Below are positions 28,644 through 37,529 of a stretch of 64,000 nt of DNA, piece by piece; within the stretch, counting starts at the first letter, position 1; every line of letters begins with the position of its first letter. The notes beneath the pieces are model-generated. The model was not told the origin of the DNA. It was given only the letters and a program-made list of their open reading frames with translations, and did not search any database. Made by a program: the position numbers and the translations under genes. Source of the DNA: CAXMRP01 sp965216515 (GTDB lineage Bacteria; Pseudomonadota; Alphaproteobacteria; Rhizobiales; Afifellaceae); assembly GCA_965216515.1 (NCBI GenBank), contig OZ244173.1, positions 2,108,001 to 2,172,000 on the forward strand. Direction: 5' to 3'.

Positions 28644-29549
28644 ATGGATGCGAAAAGTCGGCATACAACACAAGCCAAGACTACGGGAATCGGACCTGAC
28701 GGGATCGACGGTCTGCCCGTATTTGAACCCGGATGGGTGTGGCTCACCGGCGCCGGGCCTGGCGATCCCGGCCTGCTGACCCTGCATGCCGCCAATGCGC
28801 TCGCGCAGGCCGATGTGATCGTTTACGATGCCCTGGTCAATGACGCAATTCTTCGCCTGGCCCGCCCCGAAGCCGATCGCGTCTACGCCGGGAAACGCGG
28901 TGGCAGACCGTCGCCCAGGCAGGCCGATATCTCGTTATCGTTGATCGATCTCGCCGCTGCGGGCAAGCGCGTTTGCCGCCTCAAGGGCGGCGATCCCTTT
29001 GTCTTCGGACGCGGCGGCGAAGAAGCGCTGGCACTTGTCGACGCCGGCATCCCCTTCCGGATCATCCCCGGCATCTCGGCCGGAATTGGCGGTCCGGCCT
29101 ATGCCGGCATTCCCGTCACCCATCGCGACGTCAATCACGCGGTGACCTTTTTGACCGGCCACGACCAGAATGGTCTGAAACCGTCGACCGTCGATTGGCG
29201 CGGGATCGCGTCCGGCGCGCCGGTGCTGGTGTTGTACATGGCCATGAAGCATCTTGCGACCATCGCCGGCGAGCTGATCGCCGCCGGCCGCCGCGATGAC
29301 GATCCTGTTGCCGTGATATGCAATGCCACGCTTCCCGATCAACAGGTGCTGCAGACGACGTTGCGAACCGCGGCCAGCGATACCGGCCGCGCCGGTTTGA
29401 AGCCACCTGCGATCGTCGTGATTGGCGAGACCGTGCGCATGCGAGGCCGGCTTGACTGGCTGGGCGCGGTGGAGATCCGTGCCAGGGAACGCGGCAAGGC
29501 GGCCGGTCATACCCGGCACGGCAGCACCCGGATTGCCACACGTGCCTGA
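28644..29549 (+). CDS. cobA: Uroporphyrinogen-III C-methyltransferase
   Basis: A 301-residue SAM-dependent enzyme that adds methyl groups at C2 and C7 of uroporphyrinogen III to make precorrin-2. The SUMT motifs are WLTGAGPGDPGLLTL, KRGGRPSPRQ, VCRLKGGDPFVFGRGGEE and IIPGISAGIGGPAYAGIP. The ATG follows AGGGATAAGAACCGGC. A second SUMT domain exists at 53.9 kb in CysG; the location of this copy suggests it is dedicated to cobalamin. It overlaps cobB by eight bases. Confidence 0.95.
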   Translation: MDAKSRHTTQAKTTGIGPDGIDGLPVFEPGWVWLTGAGPGDPGLLTLHAANALAQADVIVYDALVNDAILRLARPEADRVYAGKRGGRPSPRQADISLSLIDLAAAGKRVCRLKGGDPFVFGRGGEEALALVDAGIPFRIIPGISAGIGGPAYAGIPVTHRDVNHAVTFLTGHDQNGLKPSTVDWRGIASGAPVLVLYMAMKHLATIAGELIAAGRRDDDPVAVICNATLPDQQVLQTTLRTAASDTGRAGLKPPAIVVIGETVRMRGRLDWLGAVEIRARERGKAAGHTRHGSTRIATRA

Positions 29550-30882
29550 AAGCGGCCGATCTGGCGCGGCCGGCAATTCCCCCTCTGGCCTGATCGTCGC
29601 CGGTACAACCAGCGGCTCCGGCAAGACCGTTACGACCTGCGGCCTGATCGGCGCACTCCGGCGGATCGGATATGATGTTGCGCCGGCCAAATGCGGCCCC
29701 GACTACATCGATCCGGCATTTCTCGCCGCCGCCGCCGGACGGCCCGCCATCAATCTCGATCCCTGGGCCATGGCAACCGGCCGCATCGCCAACCTGATAG
29801 CCGGTCACGCCGCGCAAGGGCGCCTGCTCGTCATCGAAGGTGTCATGGGACTGTTCGATGGCGCGGAGGGCGGCAAGGGATCGACGGCCGATCTTGCAAG
29901 AAAAACCGGACTGCCGGTGCTGCTGGTCGTTCCGGCCGCCGGCACCGCCCAATCAGCCGCGGCGACGGCGGAGGGCTTTGCAAGCGCCGCCGGATCCATG
30001 GGCATATCCATCATCGGCGTCCTGGTGACACACATTGCGTCGCCGCGCCACGCCGGGCTCGTCCGCGAAGGCTTCGAACATGCGACCGTGCCGCTTCTCG
30101 GCCTGCTGCCGCGGCAACCGGATCTGAAACTGCAATCCCGGCATCTGGGTCTGGTTCAGGCCCGCGAGCACACCGCCATCGGCGAAATCATGGACGCGGC
30201 GGCGGATATGCTTGCAACCCATGTCGACATCGCCGCCCTTGCCGGCCGGGCGGGACCGGCGACGGCCAACAGCAGCGCCGAACCGCGATCATTGTCGCCG
30301 CCGGGGCAACGGATTGCCGTGGCCGACGACCGGGCCTTCGGCTTCCTCTACGCCCATTGGCTCCAGGATTTCCGCCGCGCCGGTGCCGAAGTGAGGCTGT
30401 TTTCGCCGCTTGCCGATGAACCGCCGGGCGAGACTGCCGATGCGATCCTTTTGCCCGGCGGATACCCGGAAATGTGCGGACCGGATCTGGCCGCGGCGTC
30501 GGCGTTCCTGTCCGGCCTGAGCCGGGCTGCCGATCAGGGCATCCCGGTCTACGGCGAGTGCGGCGGCTACATGGCGCTCGGCCAGGCGATCATTGACGCC
30601 GACGGCTTGAGCCACCGGATGGCCGGCTTGTTGCCACTGGTGTCCGATTTCTCCGCGCCGAAACTCAATCTGGGATATCGGGATCTGCGCGCCGACGGTC
30701 GTTTTTTCTGGCCCGGCCCCTTGCGTGGGCACGAGTTCCACTACGCGGCCGGACGCCAGGTTGGCGAGGCCGATCCATTGTTTGCGGCCCACACAACAGA
30801 CGGCCGGGACCTCGGATCGATGGGAATGCGGCGAGGATCGGTCGCCGGCTCGTTCGCCCACATCATCGATCGCGCCGGCTGA
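29542..30882 (+). CDS. cobB: Cobyrinate (or hydrogenobyrinate) a,c-diamide synthase
   Basis: A 446-residue enzyme with an N-terminal dethiobiotin-synthetase-like ATPase domain (P-loop AGTTSGSGKTVTTCGL) and a C-terminal class I glutamine amidotransferase domain (VYGECGGYMALGQAI, RGHEFHY). It amidates the a and c acetate chains of the corrin ring using glutamine. The GTG start at 29542 overlaps the cobA stop and gives an N-terminus of the usual length. Given the neighbouring cobalt-early genes, it more likely uses cobyrinic acid (CbiA role). Confidence 0.92.
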   Translation: MPESGRSGAAGNSPSGLIVAGTTSGSGKTVTTCGLIGALRRIGYDVAPAKCGPDYIDPAFLAAAAGRPAINLDPWAMATGRIANLIAGHAAQGRLLVIEGVMGLFDGAEGGKGSTADLARKTGLPVLLVVPAAGTAQSAAATAEGFASAAGSMGISIIGVLVTHIASPRHAGLVREGFEHATVPLLGLLPRQPDLKLQSRHLGLVQAREHTAIGEIMDAAADMLATHVDIAALAGRAGPATANSSAEPRSLSPPGQRIAVADDRAFGFLYAHWLQDFRRAGAEVRLFSPLADEPPGETADAILLPGGYPEMCGPDLAAASAFLSGLSRAADQGIPVYGECGGYMALGQAIIDADGLSHRMAGLLPLVSDFSAPKLNLGYRDLRADGRFFWPGPLRGHEFHYAAGRQVGEADPLFAAHTTDGRDLGSMGMRRGSVAGSFAHIIDRAG

Positions 30883-30904
30883 CCGGAACTGGCGGCCTGC
30901 GCAT

Positions 30905-31669
30905 CTACGGACGCCGGCGAATCCTCAGCACATGGCTATGGTCCGGGTCGTACAGTGCCGAATTCCTGAACCCCTTCGCCGCCAGCGCGGGGCCGACAAG
31001 GACCAGCGCCGTGCGTGTGATCTTCTCCTTGCGCACCTTGTCGCGGATATCGGCGAGCGTTCCTGTGATGATACGTGCATCCGGCCAGCCGACCCGGTAG
31101 GCAACGGCTACCGGACAATCCGCGCCATAGTGCGGTGTCAGCTTTCGCTCTATCTCCAGCAGGTTGCGAACAGACAGATGGATAGCCAGCGTGGCACCGG
31201 ACCGTCCGAGAATATCAAGGTCTTCGCCCGCCGGCATCGCCGACGATTTCATTGCCGTTCGTGTCAGGATCACGGTCTGGCACACATCGGGAACCGTCAG
31301 TTCCTGCCCCAGCGCCGCCGCTGCGGCCGCGAAGGCTGGCACGCCGGGGGTAATGTCATAGGCAATTTCATGGGCATCCAGGCGTCGCATTTGCTCGGCG
31401 ATCGCTCCATATAGCGACGGATCGCCCGAATGGACGCGCGCCACATCCTTGCCGGCGCGATCGGCCTCCACGATAAGCGCGACAATGTCGTCGAGCGTCA
31501 TCGACGCGGTGTCCCGGACCAGCGCTCCATCCGGCGCCGCGGCAACGATCTCCTTGGGCACCAGAGACCCGGCGTAGAGGCACACCGGCGCGGATTCGAT
31601 CAACCGCAGGCCGCGCAAGGTAATCAGATCCGGCGCACCGGGGCCCGCGCCAATGAAATGGACAGTCAT
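30905..31669 (-). CDS. cobM: Precorrin-4 / cobalt-precorrin-4 C11-methyltransferase
   Basis: A 254-residue tetrapyrrole methylase (CobM/CbiF). Motifs are VHFIGAGPGAPDLITLRG, RVHSGDPSLYGAIAEQ and YDITPGVPAFAAAAAALG, all typical of C11 methylases. The ATG overlaps the stop of the cbiG-cobJ fusion in ATGA form, so it is the last gene of the seven-gene operon. It ends 22 bases from the convergent cobB stop. Confidence 0.94.
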   Translation of the reverse strand: MTVHFIGAGPGAPDLITLRGLRLIESAPVCLYAGSLVPKEIVAAAPDGALVRDTASMTLDDIVALIVEADRAGKDVARVHSGDPSLYGAIAEQMRRLDAHEIAYDITPGVPAFAAAAAALGQELTVPDVCQTVILTRTAMKSSAMPAGEDLDILGRSGATLAIHLSVRNLLEIERKLTPHYGADCPVAVAYRVGWPDARIITGTLADIRDKVRKEKITRTALVLVGPALAAKGFRNSALYDPDHSHVLRIRRRP

Positions 31670-33489
31670 GCGGCACCGCCATGCCGGTCGATTCGGCCCC
31701 CGCCGGTGTCGGCACCCAGCCTGTAACCTCTGGGCGTATAGACCCGCTCCTGCCCCGAATGCATCACCCGCCGGCTCTGGCTGGAGCCAACCAGCACAAG
31801 CGTCATCATATCAACCTCGTCGACACGAAGCGCCGCCAGATCGACCACGCGAATGCGCTCTCCCGCCCGCCCCAGCATCCGTGCCAGAACAACCGGTGTA
31901 TCCGGCGGCCGGTGCGCCATCAGCAGCTCACGCGCGGCGTCCAGCTGGGTGCGCCGCCGTTGGGAGACCGGATTGTAAAAGGCAACGACAAAATCGCCCT
32001 CCGCGGCCGCCTGAACCCGCCGCTCGATGACCGGCCACGGGGTCAGCAGGTCCGAAAGCGAGATGGCGCAGAAATCGTGACCGAGCGGCGCGCCGATCCG
32101 CGCCGCCGCCGCCTGCAACGCGGAAATCCCCGAAGCGACGACGATTTCCGCCCGCCTTGCCCCGTCGTCGAGCCCTTCAGTATCCAGACATGCATAGACA
32201 AGGCTCGCCATGGCATAGATGCCGGCGTCACCCGATGAGACCAGCGCCACATTGGCCCCGCCTCCGGCCAGCGCCAATGCTGCGCTTGCCCGTTTCTCCT
32301 CCTCGCCAAGCCGGAACGGAAGAACGGTCTTGCCCGCCGTGAGATGCGATATCTGTTCAAGATAGTAGCCATAGCCGACAACGACGTCGGCATCCGCGAT
32401 CAACCGCGACGCCTCCGGCGTCCTCCACAGTTCCTGCCCCGGCCCAAGCCCGACGACGGCCAGACGGCCGCGACCGCGGCCCACCGAATCCGGATCGACA
32501 ATGTCGCCGGCCTGCGCGATTGCGCATGTTGCCCGCGGTGATTTCCGCTTTGCAACCACCAGTTCGCCGCCTGCGCCTGTTGCCGCCAGCGCCGCCGCCT
32601 CGGCGACCCCGTGACAGCCGACTTCGCGAAACACCGTCGCGGATGGATTGGCCAGTCGCGGGGTTTCCGCTTCCAGGCGATCTGCGGGGAAAAAGCGTGC
32701 CGGAACCCCGAGCCTTTCGGCAAGAGCGTGAACGGCCGGTTCGTCCGCCTTGACGTCCAGTGACGCGACACATGCGATGGCGGCCGGCGCAAATCCGGTC
32801 TCCGCAAGGACCGTATCGGTCAATGCCGCCAGTTCCCCCCCATCCACGTCCCGTTCACATCCGACGCCAAGCACCAGCTTTCTGGGATGGTAGACCAGAT
32901 GATCCGTCGCTCCTGTCCGGGTTTTCAGTGTCGTGGTGAGCCGGACGGCCCCGTTGTCGGCAAACGGCAGGTCGCTTTTCGCAAGCCACGGCGCCTCGCC
33001 GGCGAGCCGTGCGCGCGCGCCCTCCAGCAACGCCGCCATGGCTCCTCTGGCGTCATCGGGATTGGCGAGCGTCCACCCTGGCGGCGGTTCATCGAGCGCC
33101 ACCGCGAAGCGCTGGTCGCCCGCGGTCGTGAGCGCCGCGTGGCCGGACAGCGCCGCCGCGATTTCCCTGGCCATCCGGTTCGCGCCGCGATGGCCGCCGA
33201 TCAGCGGCACGACGTTCGCACCATCCTCCGAAATCGCCAACAGCGGCGGATCGTCGCGTTTCTCGCCGATCAAACCGGAGACGCAACGTATGAGGATGCC
33301 GGCGGCGCAAACACCGACAACCGGCTGGCCGCGCGAGACCGCCGCGCCGACGGCGTCGCCGATGCGATCGAATGTCGGGCCGGGAATTCCGAGGCTCGCT
33401 TTGGTCACGACAATACCGGAAACCGCGGCCGCGGCATGGCGGGCGGTTTCCGCACCCCTGGTTGTCAGGGCAAGAACGACCGGCTTCAT
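31666..33489 (-). CDS. cbiG-cobJ: CbiG-CobJ/CbiH fusion: lactone-opening protein plus precorrin-3B C17-methyltransferase
   Basis: A 607-residue fusion. Residues 1-125 match the CbiG N-terminal domain (GVCAAGILIRCVSGLIG, VVPLIGGHRGANRMAREI, then TTAGD). Residues 130-200 are the variable middle part, and 204-326 the CobE/CbiG C-terminal domain (KLVLGVGCERDVDGGEL). From about 342 on is the methylase (LAVVGLGPGQELWRTPEA, VALVSSGDAGIYAMASLVY). CbiG opens the delta-lactone in the oxygen-independent route, and the CobJ/CbiH part contracts the ring. It overlaps cobI and cobM by four bases each. Confidence 0.92.
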   Translation of the reverse strand: MKPVVLALTTRGAETARHAAAAVSGIVVTKASLGIPGPTFDRIGDAVGAAVSRGQPVVGVCAAGILIRCVSGLIGEKRDDPPLLAISEDGANVVPLIGGHRGANRMAREIAAALSGHAALTTAGDQRFAVALDEPPPGWTLANPDDARGAMAALLEGARARLAGEAPWLAKSDLPFADNGAVRLTTTLKTRTGATDHLVYHPRKLVLGVGCERDVDGGELAALTDTVLAETGFAPAAIACVASLDVKADEPAVHALAERLGVPARFFPADRLEAETPRLANPSATVFREVGCHGVAEAAALAATGAGGELVVAKRKSPRATCAIAQAGDIVDPDSVGRGRGRLAVVGLGPGQELWRTPEASRLIADADVVVGYGYYLEQISHLTAGKTVLPFRLGEEEKRASAALALAGGGANVALVSSGDAGIYAMASLVYACLDTEGLDDGARRAEIVVASGISALQAAAARIGAPLGHDFCAISLSDLLTPWPVIERRVQAAAEGDFVVAFYNPVSQRRRTQLDAARELLMAHRPPDTPVVLARMLGRAGERIRVVDLAALRVDEVDMMTLVLVGSSQSRRVMHSGQERVYTPRGYRLGADTGGGRIDRHGGAA

Positions 33490-34238
33490 GGCAACGACAC
33501 CCGATTGTCATCCCCTGGCGACGGATCGCCAGGCGTGTCACCTGGAACCAGAATCATCGAAAAATACGGCGCCCTGTCATCGGTTGTGTCGGCAAGGGCC
33601 GACACGGTCTCATCGGGTCGTGAGGCATGCGCGACAAGAACCGCCCGCTCCAGCAGGCCGGTCCGGTCGAGGAGCCGCCGCACCCGCCCCAGATGCCTGC
33701 CGACTTTGATAAACGCCACGGCTCCCGCTGACGCGATACGTGCCTCAAGGGTCTGATCATCCAGTGTCGCCGGCAGCACAAGTAGATCGTCGCACCGCCG
33801 GACCAGCGGCAGCCCGGCAGCCGCGGCGCACGCCATCAGCGATGTCACGCCGGCCACGACGACCGTTTCGAATCGGCCGGCAAGCCTGTCGTGCAGATAC
33901 ATGAACGAGCCATAAAACAGCGGATCGCCCTCGCAGAGCACAGCCACATCCGCGCCGGCCGACAGGGCGCTGGCGATGGTCTCGGCGCCGCGATCATAAG
34001 GTTCCGCCGGTATCGATCCGGGCCGCATCGGCACACGGATTTCGATTTCCCGCTGGGTCGGCTTTATGTGCGCCGCGGCAATCGATCGTGCCGAACTGTC
34101 GCCGGACAGCGGCGCCGGATAGGCGATCACCGGCACCGATGACAGGATCCGCACGGCTTTCAGCGTCATCAGTTCCGGATCGCCGGGGCCGACACCGATC
34201 CCGTAGAGGCGTCCGGTACCGGGTACAGGGGCGGTCAT
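33486..34238 (-). CDS. cobI: Precorrin-2 / cobalt-factor II C20-methyltransferase
   Basis: A 250-residue tetrapyrrole methylase (CobI/CbiL). The motifs LYGIGVGPGDPELMTLKAV, VAVLCEGDPLFYGSFMYL and VAGVTSLMACAAAAGLPL are those of C20 methylases. ATG 34238 overlaps the cobL stop in ATGA form; the upstream in-frame extension into cobL is not family-like. It is translationally coupled on both sides within the operon. Confidence 0.94.
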   Translation of the reverse strand: MTAPVPGTGRLYGIGVGPGDPELMTLKAVRILSSVPVIAYPAPLSGDSSARSIAAAHIKPTQREIEIRVPMRPGSIPAEPYDRGAETIASALSAGADVAVLCEGDPLFYGSFMYLHDRLAGRFETVVVAGVTSLMACAAAAGLPLVRRCDDLLVLPATLDDQTLEARIASAGAVAFIKVGRHLGRVRRLLDRTGLLERAVLVAHASRPDETVSALADTTDDRAPYFSMILVPGDTPGDPSPGDDNRVSLP

Positions 34239-35461
34239 GCGCGCCAGGCCCACTGGGTGACCGGCATCGCCGGGCGCCATCCGTGATAGGGGCCGACGGG
34301 CGCGGCATGCGAAACCGCGTGGCGCACAAGTTCGCCGCCGTGACGCTGGTGCGCGGCGATAAGCGTTGCCTCGCTCTCCAATGTTACGGCATGGGCAACC
34401 AGCCGCCCTCCCAACGCCAGCGTGCCCGCGGCCTTGTCGATCGTAGCCTTTGAAATGCCGCCGCCGACAAAGATCGCATCGGGGACCGGCAGGTCGGAAA
34501 GCTCATCCGGCGCAACCCCGTCGCGAACATCCAGCGACGGCACACCGAGTGCGGCGGCGTTGGCGGCCGCCATCGCCCTGCGATCCCGGTTGGGTTCCAG
34601 CGCGATCGCCCGCGTTCCGTTGGCCGCCCGCAGCCATTCGATCGCCACTGAACCGCAGCCGGCGCCGATATCCCACAACAGGCCGCCCGGATGCGGCATC
34701 AGGCGCGCCAGCGCCGTCGCGCGCAGATCCCGTTTGGTCATCTTGCCGTCATGGTGGAAGGCGTCGTCAGGCAGTCCCGCCGTCCGCGGCAACCAACGGG
34801 CACCGGGGCCGGCAACACATGCCACGGCGACGGTTGTCAGATTTGGGATCGACCGGTCGCCAAAAGCCCGCGCGAACTGCGCCGCCTTGCCCGAAAGGCG
34901 CGTCTCGTTCGGCCCCCCCAACCGGGAAAGCGCCACAACCTCGCTTTCGCCGAAGCCGCGCGCGGCGAGATAGCCGGCCACCTCCGTCGGTGTCGATCCG
35001 TCTCTGCCAAGGATTAAAAGCCGTGCACCGGGATAGACATGCAGTCCCAACACGTCCAGCGGCCGGCCGTGAACCGTCACCGGCTCGCAATTCGCCAGTT
35101 GCCAGCCCATTCGCGCCGCCGCCAGCGAAAAAGCCGACACGGAGGGCAGGACGGTGACCTCCTCTATCGGTACCTGCTCGAGGATTTTCCGCCCGACGCC
35201 GAACCACAACGGATCGCCTGAGGCCAGCACGACCACCGCCCGCCCGCGATAGGAACTGATCCTGTCGATCAACCGGGTCATCGGGCTTGGCCAGGCGATC
35301 CGCTCGCTGCCGCCTTGCGGGACACGTTCCAGGTGCCGTTTTCCACCGATCACCACGTCGGCATCGCCGATCAGGCGTCGGGCGACAGGCGAGAGACCTA
35401 CAAATCCCTCCTCCCCGACGCCGATCAGGGAAAGCCAGGGGGCATTGTCGCACCCGCTCAT
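34235..35461 (-). CDS. cobL: Precorrin-6Y C5,15-methyltransferase (decarboxylating), CbiE-CbiT fusion
   Basis: A 408-residue bifunctional enzyme. The N-terminal CbiE domain (about 1-205) has LSLIGVGEEGFVGLSPVARR and VVVLASGDPLWFGVGRKIL. The C-terminal CbiT domain (about 225-400) has KRDLRATALARLMPHPGG and the SAM loop LLWDIGAGCGSVAIEWL. It methylates C5 and C15 and decarboxylates the C12 acetate. ATG 35461 lies 13 bases after the cobH stop; a much longer open frame upstream is antisense to cobH codon structure and is rejected. Confidence 0.94.
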   Translation of the reverse strand: MSGCDNAPWLSLIGVGEEGFVGLSPVARRLIGDADVVIGGKRHLERVPQGGSERIAWPSPMTRLIDRISSYRGRAVVVLASGDPLWFGVGRKILEQVPIEEVTVLPSVSAFSLAAARMGWQLANCEPVTVHGRPLDVLGLHVYPGARLLILGRDGSTPTEVAGYLAARGFGESEVVALSRLGGPNETRLSGKAAQFARAFGDRSIPNLTTVAVACVAGPGARWLPRTAGLPDDAFHHDGKMTKRDLRATALARLMPHPGGLLWDIGAGCGSVAIEWLRAANGTRAIALEPNRDRRAMAAANAAALGVPSLDVRDGVAPDELSDLPVPDAIFVGGGISKATIDKAAGTLALGGRLVAHAVTLESEATLIAAHQRHGGELVRHAVSHAAPVGPYHGWRPAMPVTQWAWRA

Positions 35462-35474
35462 TTCGCCGATCCCG

Positions 35475-36110
35475 TCATGGCGTGTTTCGGTCCCTGAGGA
35501 GAGCGTTGACCGCCGCTGCCGCCATCGCACTGCCGCCGCGACGGCCGGCAAGGGCGATAAACGGAATACCGGCCCGGTTCGCCGCAAGCGCATCCTTGGA
35601 TTCCACAGCTCCCACAAATCCCACCGGGAACCCGAGCACAATTGCCGGGAGCACGTTGTGCTCTTCCGCCAGCTCCAGCACCCTGAACAAGGCTGTTGGC
35701 GCGTTTCCGATGACGACCACCGAACCCGGCAACCGGTCGGCAAGGCAATCGAAACCGGCCGAACACCGCGTCGAGCCGTGCCGCGCCGCGACCGCCGATG
35801 CATCCGGTTGCGCGATGGCGACCTCGATCGGTTGGGCGGGCTCCATATGTTTTCGGGACAGGCCGGCCGCCACCATCGACACGTCGCAAAGGATGGCGGC
35901 ACCGCTTTTCAGCGCGGCCCGCCCGATTTTGCCGGCGCCCTCCGACCAGACCAGGTCCTTCACCACATCGACCATGCCGGATGTATGGATCAGGCGTTCC
36001 GCCACCGGCCGTATGTCCACCGGAAATCCGCCCAGCTCCGCTTGCGCCGCCACAAGGGCAAAGGAACGGCGGACAATCTCATCCGGATCGCGGACATAGT
36101 CGAACGCCAT
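35475..36110 (-). CDS. cobH: Precorrin-8X methylmutase
   Basis: A 211-residue isomerase (CobH/CbiC) that moves the C11 methyl to C12. Conserved parts are RLIHTSGMVDVVKDLVWSEG (with the catalytic His), AILCDVSMVAAGL, VVVIGNAPTALFRVLEL and LGFPVGFVGAVESKDAL. ATG 36110 gives the typical start MAFDYVRDPDEI; TTG 36119 is possible but overlaps the cbiX stop. It follows cbiX after five bases. Confidence 0.94.
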   Translation of the reverse strand: MAFDYVRDPDEIVRRSFALVAAQAELGGFPVDIRPVAERLIHTSGMVDVVKDLVWSEGAGKIGRAALKSGAAILCDVSMVAAGLSRKHMEPAQPIEVAIAQPDASAVAARHGSTRCSAGFDCLADRLPGSVVVIGNAPTALFRVLELAEEHNVLPAIVLGFPVGFVGAVESKDALAANRAGIPFIALAGRRGGSAMAAAAVNALLRDRNTP

Positions 36111-36115
36111 GGCAC

Positions 36116-37282
36116 TCAACCGGATCCTTCCGGCGGCTTCATTGATCGCGGCCCGAGCGGGTGGTCGGCATGCGGATAGCGCGGATGCGCATGGTCGTGC
36201 TCATGCCCGTGTCCATGGGAGTGCGCGTGACCATGCTCGTGATGACCGGGCTCGTGATGACCATGCTCGTGATGACCGGGCGCGTGATGATGGTGGCCGG
36301 AACCGTGTGCCGTCTCCTGGCAGCGCCCGTTGCAATTTCCGTCCGCATCGCACAGATCGCAACCGGATCCGACACCTTCGACATGATGGTGGTGGCTTTC
36401 CTGCGGACGCCCCACATCGGCTTCGAAACCCGGCACCTGCGCCCGATACTTGCACATCTGGCAGTTCATTGCCGCCACGCCATCGACGATCTCGCCGACC
36501 CGGTCGACGAAGGTCTCGATGACGGCCGGATGGTCGTTGAGATAGTCTGCCTTGATGAATTCGATGTCCGGATGGCGAGCCGCCACGGCATCGGTTGCGG
36601 CATAGATCCGGCTGACCAGAACGCCGGTGAAGAGGAAATAGGGAAAGACAACGATGCGCCGGAAACCCAGGCGCGCCGCCTTTTCCAGCGCCGGTTCGAC
36701 CAGCGGAAAGGTAACTCCGGAATAGGCGGTTTCCGCCCAGCCGAAACCGAAACTCTCCCACAACAGGCGCGTGATCTTGGCAACGTTGCCGTTGGCGTCG
36801 GGATCCGATGCTCCGCGCCCGACCACCACGAGCAACGTATCCCAGGCCGGGACTTCGCCGGCACTGTCGAGCGCCCCGGAGATGCGGTCGGCCGCCGCCT
36901 TCAGCATCCGCGGATCGATCCCCAGATCCCGGCCATATTCGATGGTGAATTCCGGGTCGGCCTGCCGGCGTTCGGCCGCATAGGCGTTCAGCACCGAGGG
37001 AATGTCGTTCTTGGCGTGCCCGGCGGCAAAGAGCATGCCCGGCACCGCAAGCACACGGTTGCAGCCTTCGGCAACCAGCCGGTCCAGCCCCTCCCGCAGG
37101 ACCGGCTGCGCGAACTCAAGATATCCGTAGTCCACCGGCCAGTCGGGAAAGGCGTCTTTCAGTCGGTCCGCCAGCACGGCAAACTCCGCCACCGCGCGCC
37201 GGTTGCGGCTGCCGTGTCCGCAAACCATGACCCCCGTTTTTCGACCGTGCCCGTTGTTCGGCTCGCCCAAATCGCTAGACAT
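36116..37282 (-). CDS. cbiX: Sirohydrochlorin cobaltochelatase, long CbiX with His/Cys-rich tail
   Basis: A 388-residue chelatase that puts Co(II) into sirohydrochlorin, the first committed step of cobalt-early cobalamin synthesis. Two CbiX-type repeats are seen (MVCGHGSRNRRAVAEF near residue 20 and RRIVVFPYFLFTGVLV in the second half). A MNCQMCKYR motif follows, as in long CbiX with an Fe-S site. The last 90 residues have 27 His and a second Cys set (CX2CX5CX3C), probably for cobalt storage or delivery. ATG 37282 overlaps the upstream small gene by eight bases. Confidence 0.93.
   Translation of the reverse strand: MSSDLGEPNNGHGRKTGVMVCGHGSRNRRAVAEFAVLADRLKDAFPDWPVDYGYLEFAQPVLREGLDRLVAEGCNRVLAVPGMLFAAGHAKNDIPSVLNAYAAERRQADPEFTIEYGRDLGIDPRMLKAAADRISGALDSAGEVPAWDTLLVVVGRGASDPDANGNVAKITRLLWESFGFGWAETAYSGVTFPLVEPALEKAARLGFRRIVVFPYFLFTGVLVSRIYAATDAVAARHPDIEFIKADYLNDHPAVIETFVDRVGEIVDGVAAMNCQMCKYRAQVPGFEADVGRPQESHHHHVEGVGSGCDLCDADGNCNGRCQETAHGSGHHHHAPGHHEHGHHEPGHHEHGHAHSHGHGHEHDHAHPRYPHADHPLGPRSMKPPEGSG
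36231..36290 (-). repeat. Two tandem 30-bp repeats coding part of the CbiX His tail
   Basis: Bases 36231-36260 and 36261-36290 are the same but for one base (CTCG against CGCG). In the cbiX frame they code repeats of a His-His-Glu-X-Gly-His pattern. The shorter phrase CGTGATGACC recurs about every 15 bases, so the tail probably grew by slippage or unequal exchange. Confidence 0.85.
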
Positions 37283-37529
37283 ATCGACGCACACGGTCCG
37301 GGCGGGCCCGGTTGCGGCGCCAGACAAGGGCGATTCGTGTCGCGGCAATGACAACCGCGACAGCGGCCGCGCCGATCGCCAGCCAGTGCGAGTGACCGGA
37401 TTCCCCGGCCACGTGCCCGGTGTGGGCCATTGCCGGCCCGGCCCACACAAGCGCGGGAACCGTGCAAACGATCGCGGAAACAATCGACCTGGAACAATTT
37501 AGCTTGGAAATCGCGTTGTGCCGGACCAT
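37275..37529 (-). CDS. Small exported/membrane protein with a His motif, first gene of the cbiX operon
   Basis: An 84-residue protein: hydrophobic segment about 15-36 ending AMA (signal peptide or first helix), the polar motif HTGHVAGESGHSHW, then a membrane helix (about 49-68) and a basic tail. It resembles short proteins found beside cobalamin genes in Alphaproteobacteria (I think DUF6732), but no function is known. AAAGGAGG is six bases upstream of the ATG, an excellent site. The His motif facing the periplasm suggests cobalt or other metal handling. The stop overlaps the cbiX start. Confidence 0.75.
   Translation of the reverse strand: MVRHNAISKLNCSRSIVSAIVCTVPALVWAGPAMAHTGHVAGESGHSHWLAIGAAAVAVVIAATRIALVWRRNRARPDRVRRYV

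Noticed and set aside
35462..35902. N-terminal extension of CobL by 147 residues
   Set aside because: The extension is antisense-free but out of frame within cobH, lacks homology, and ATG 35461 gives the exact CbiE N-terminus.
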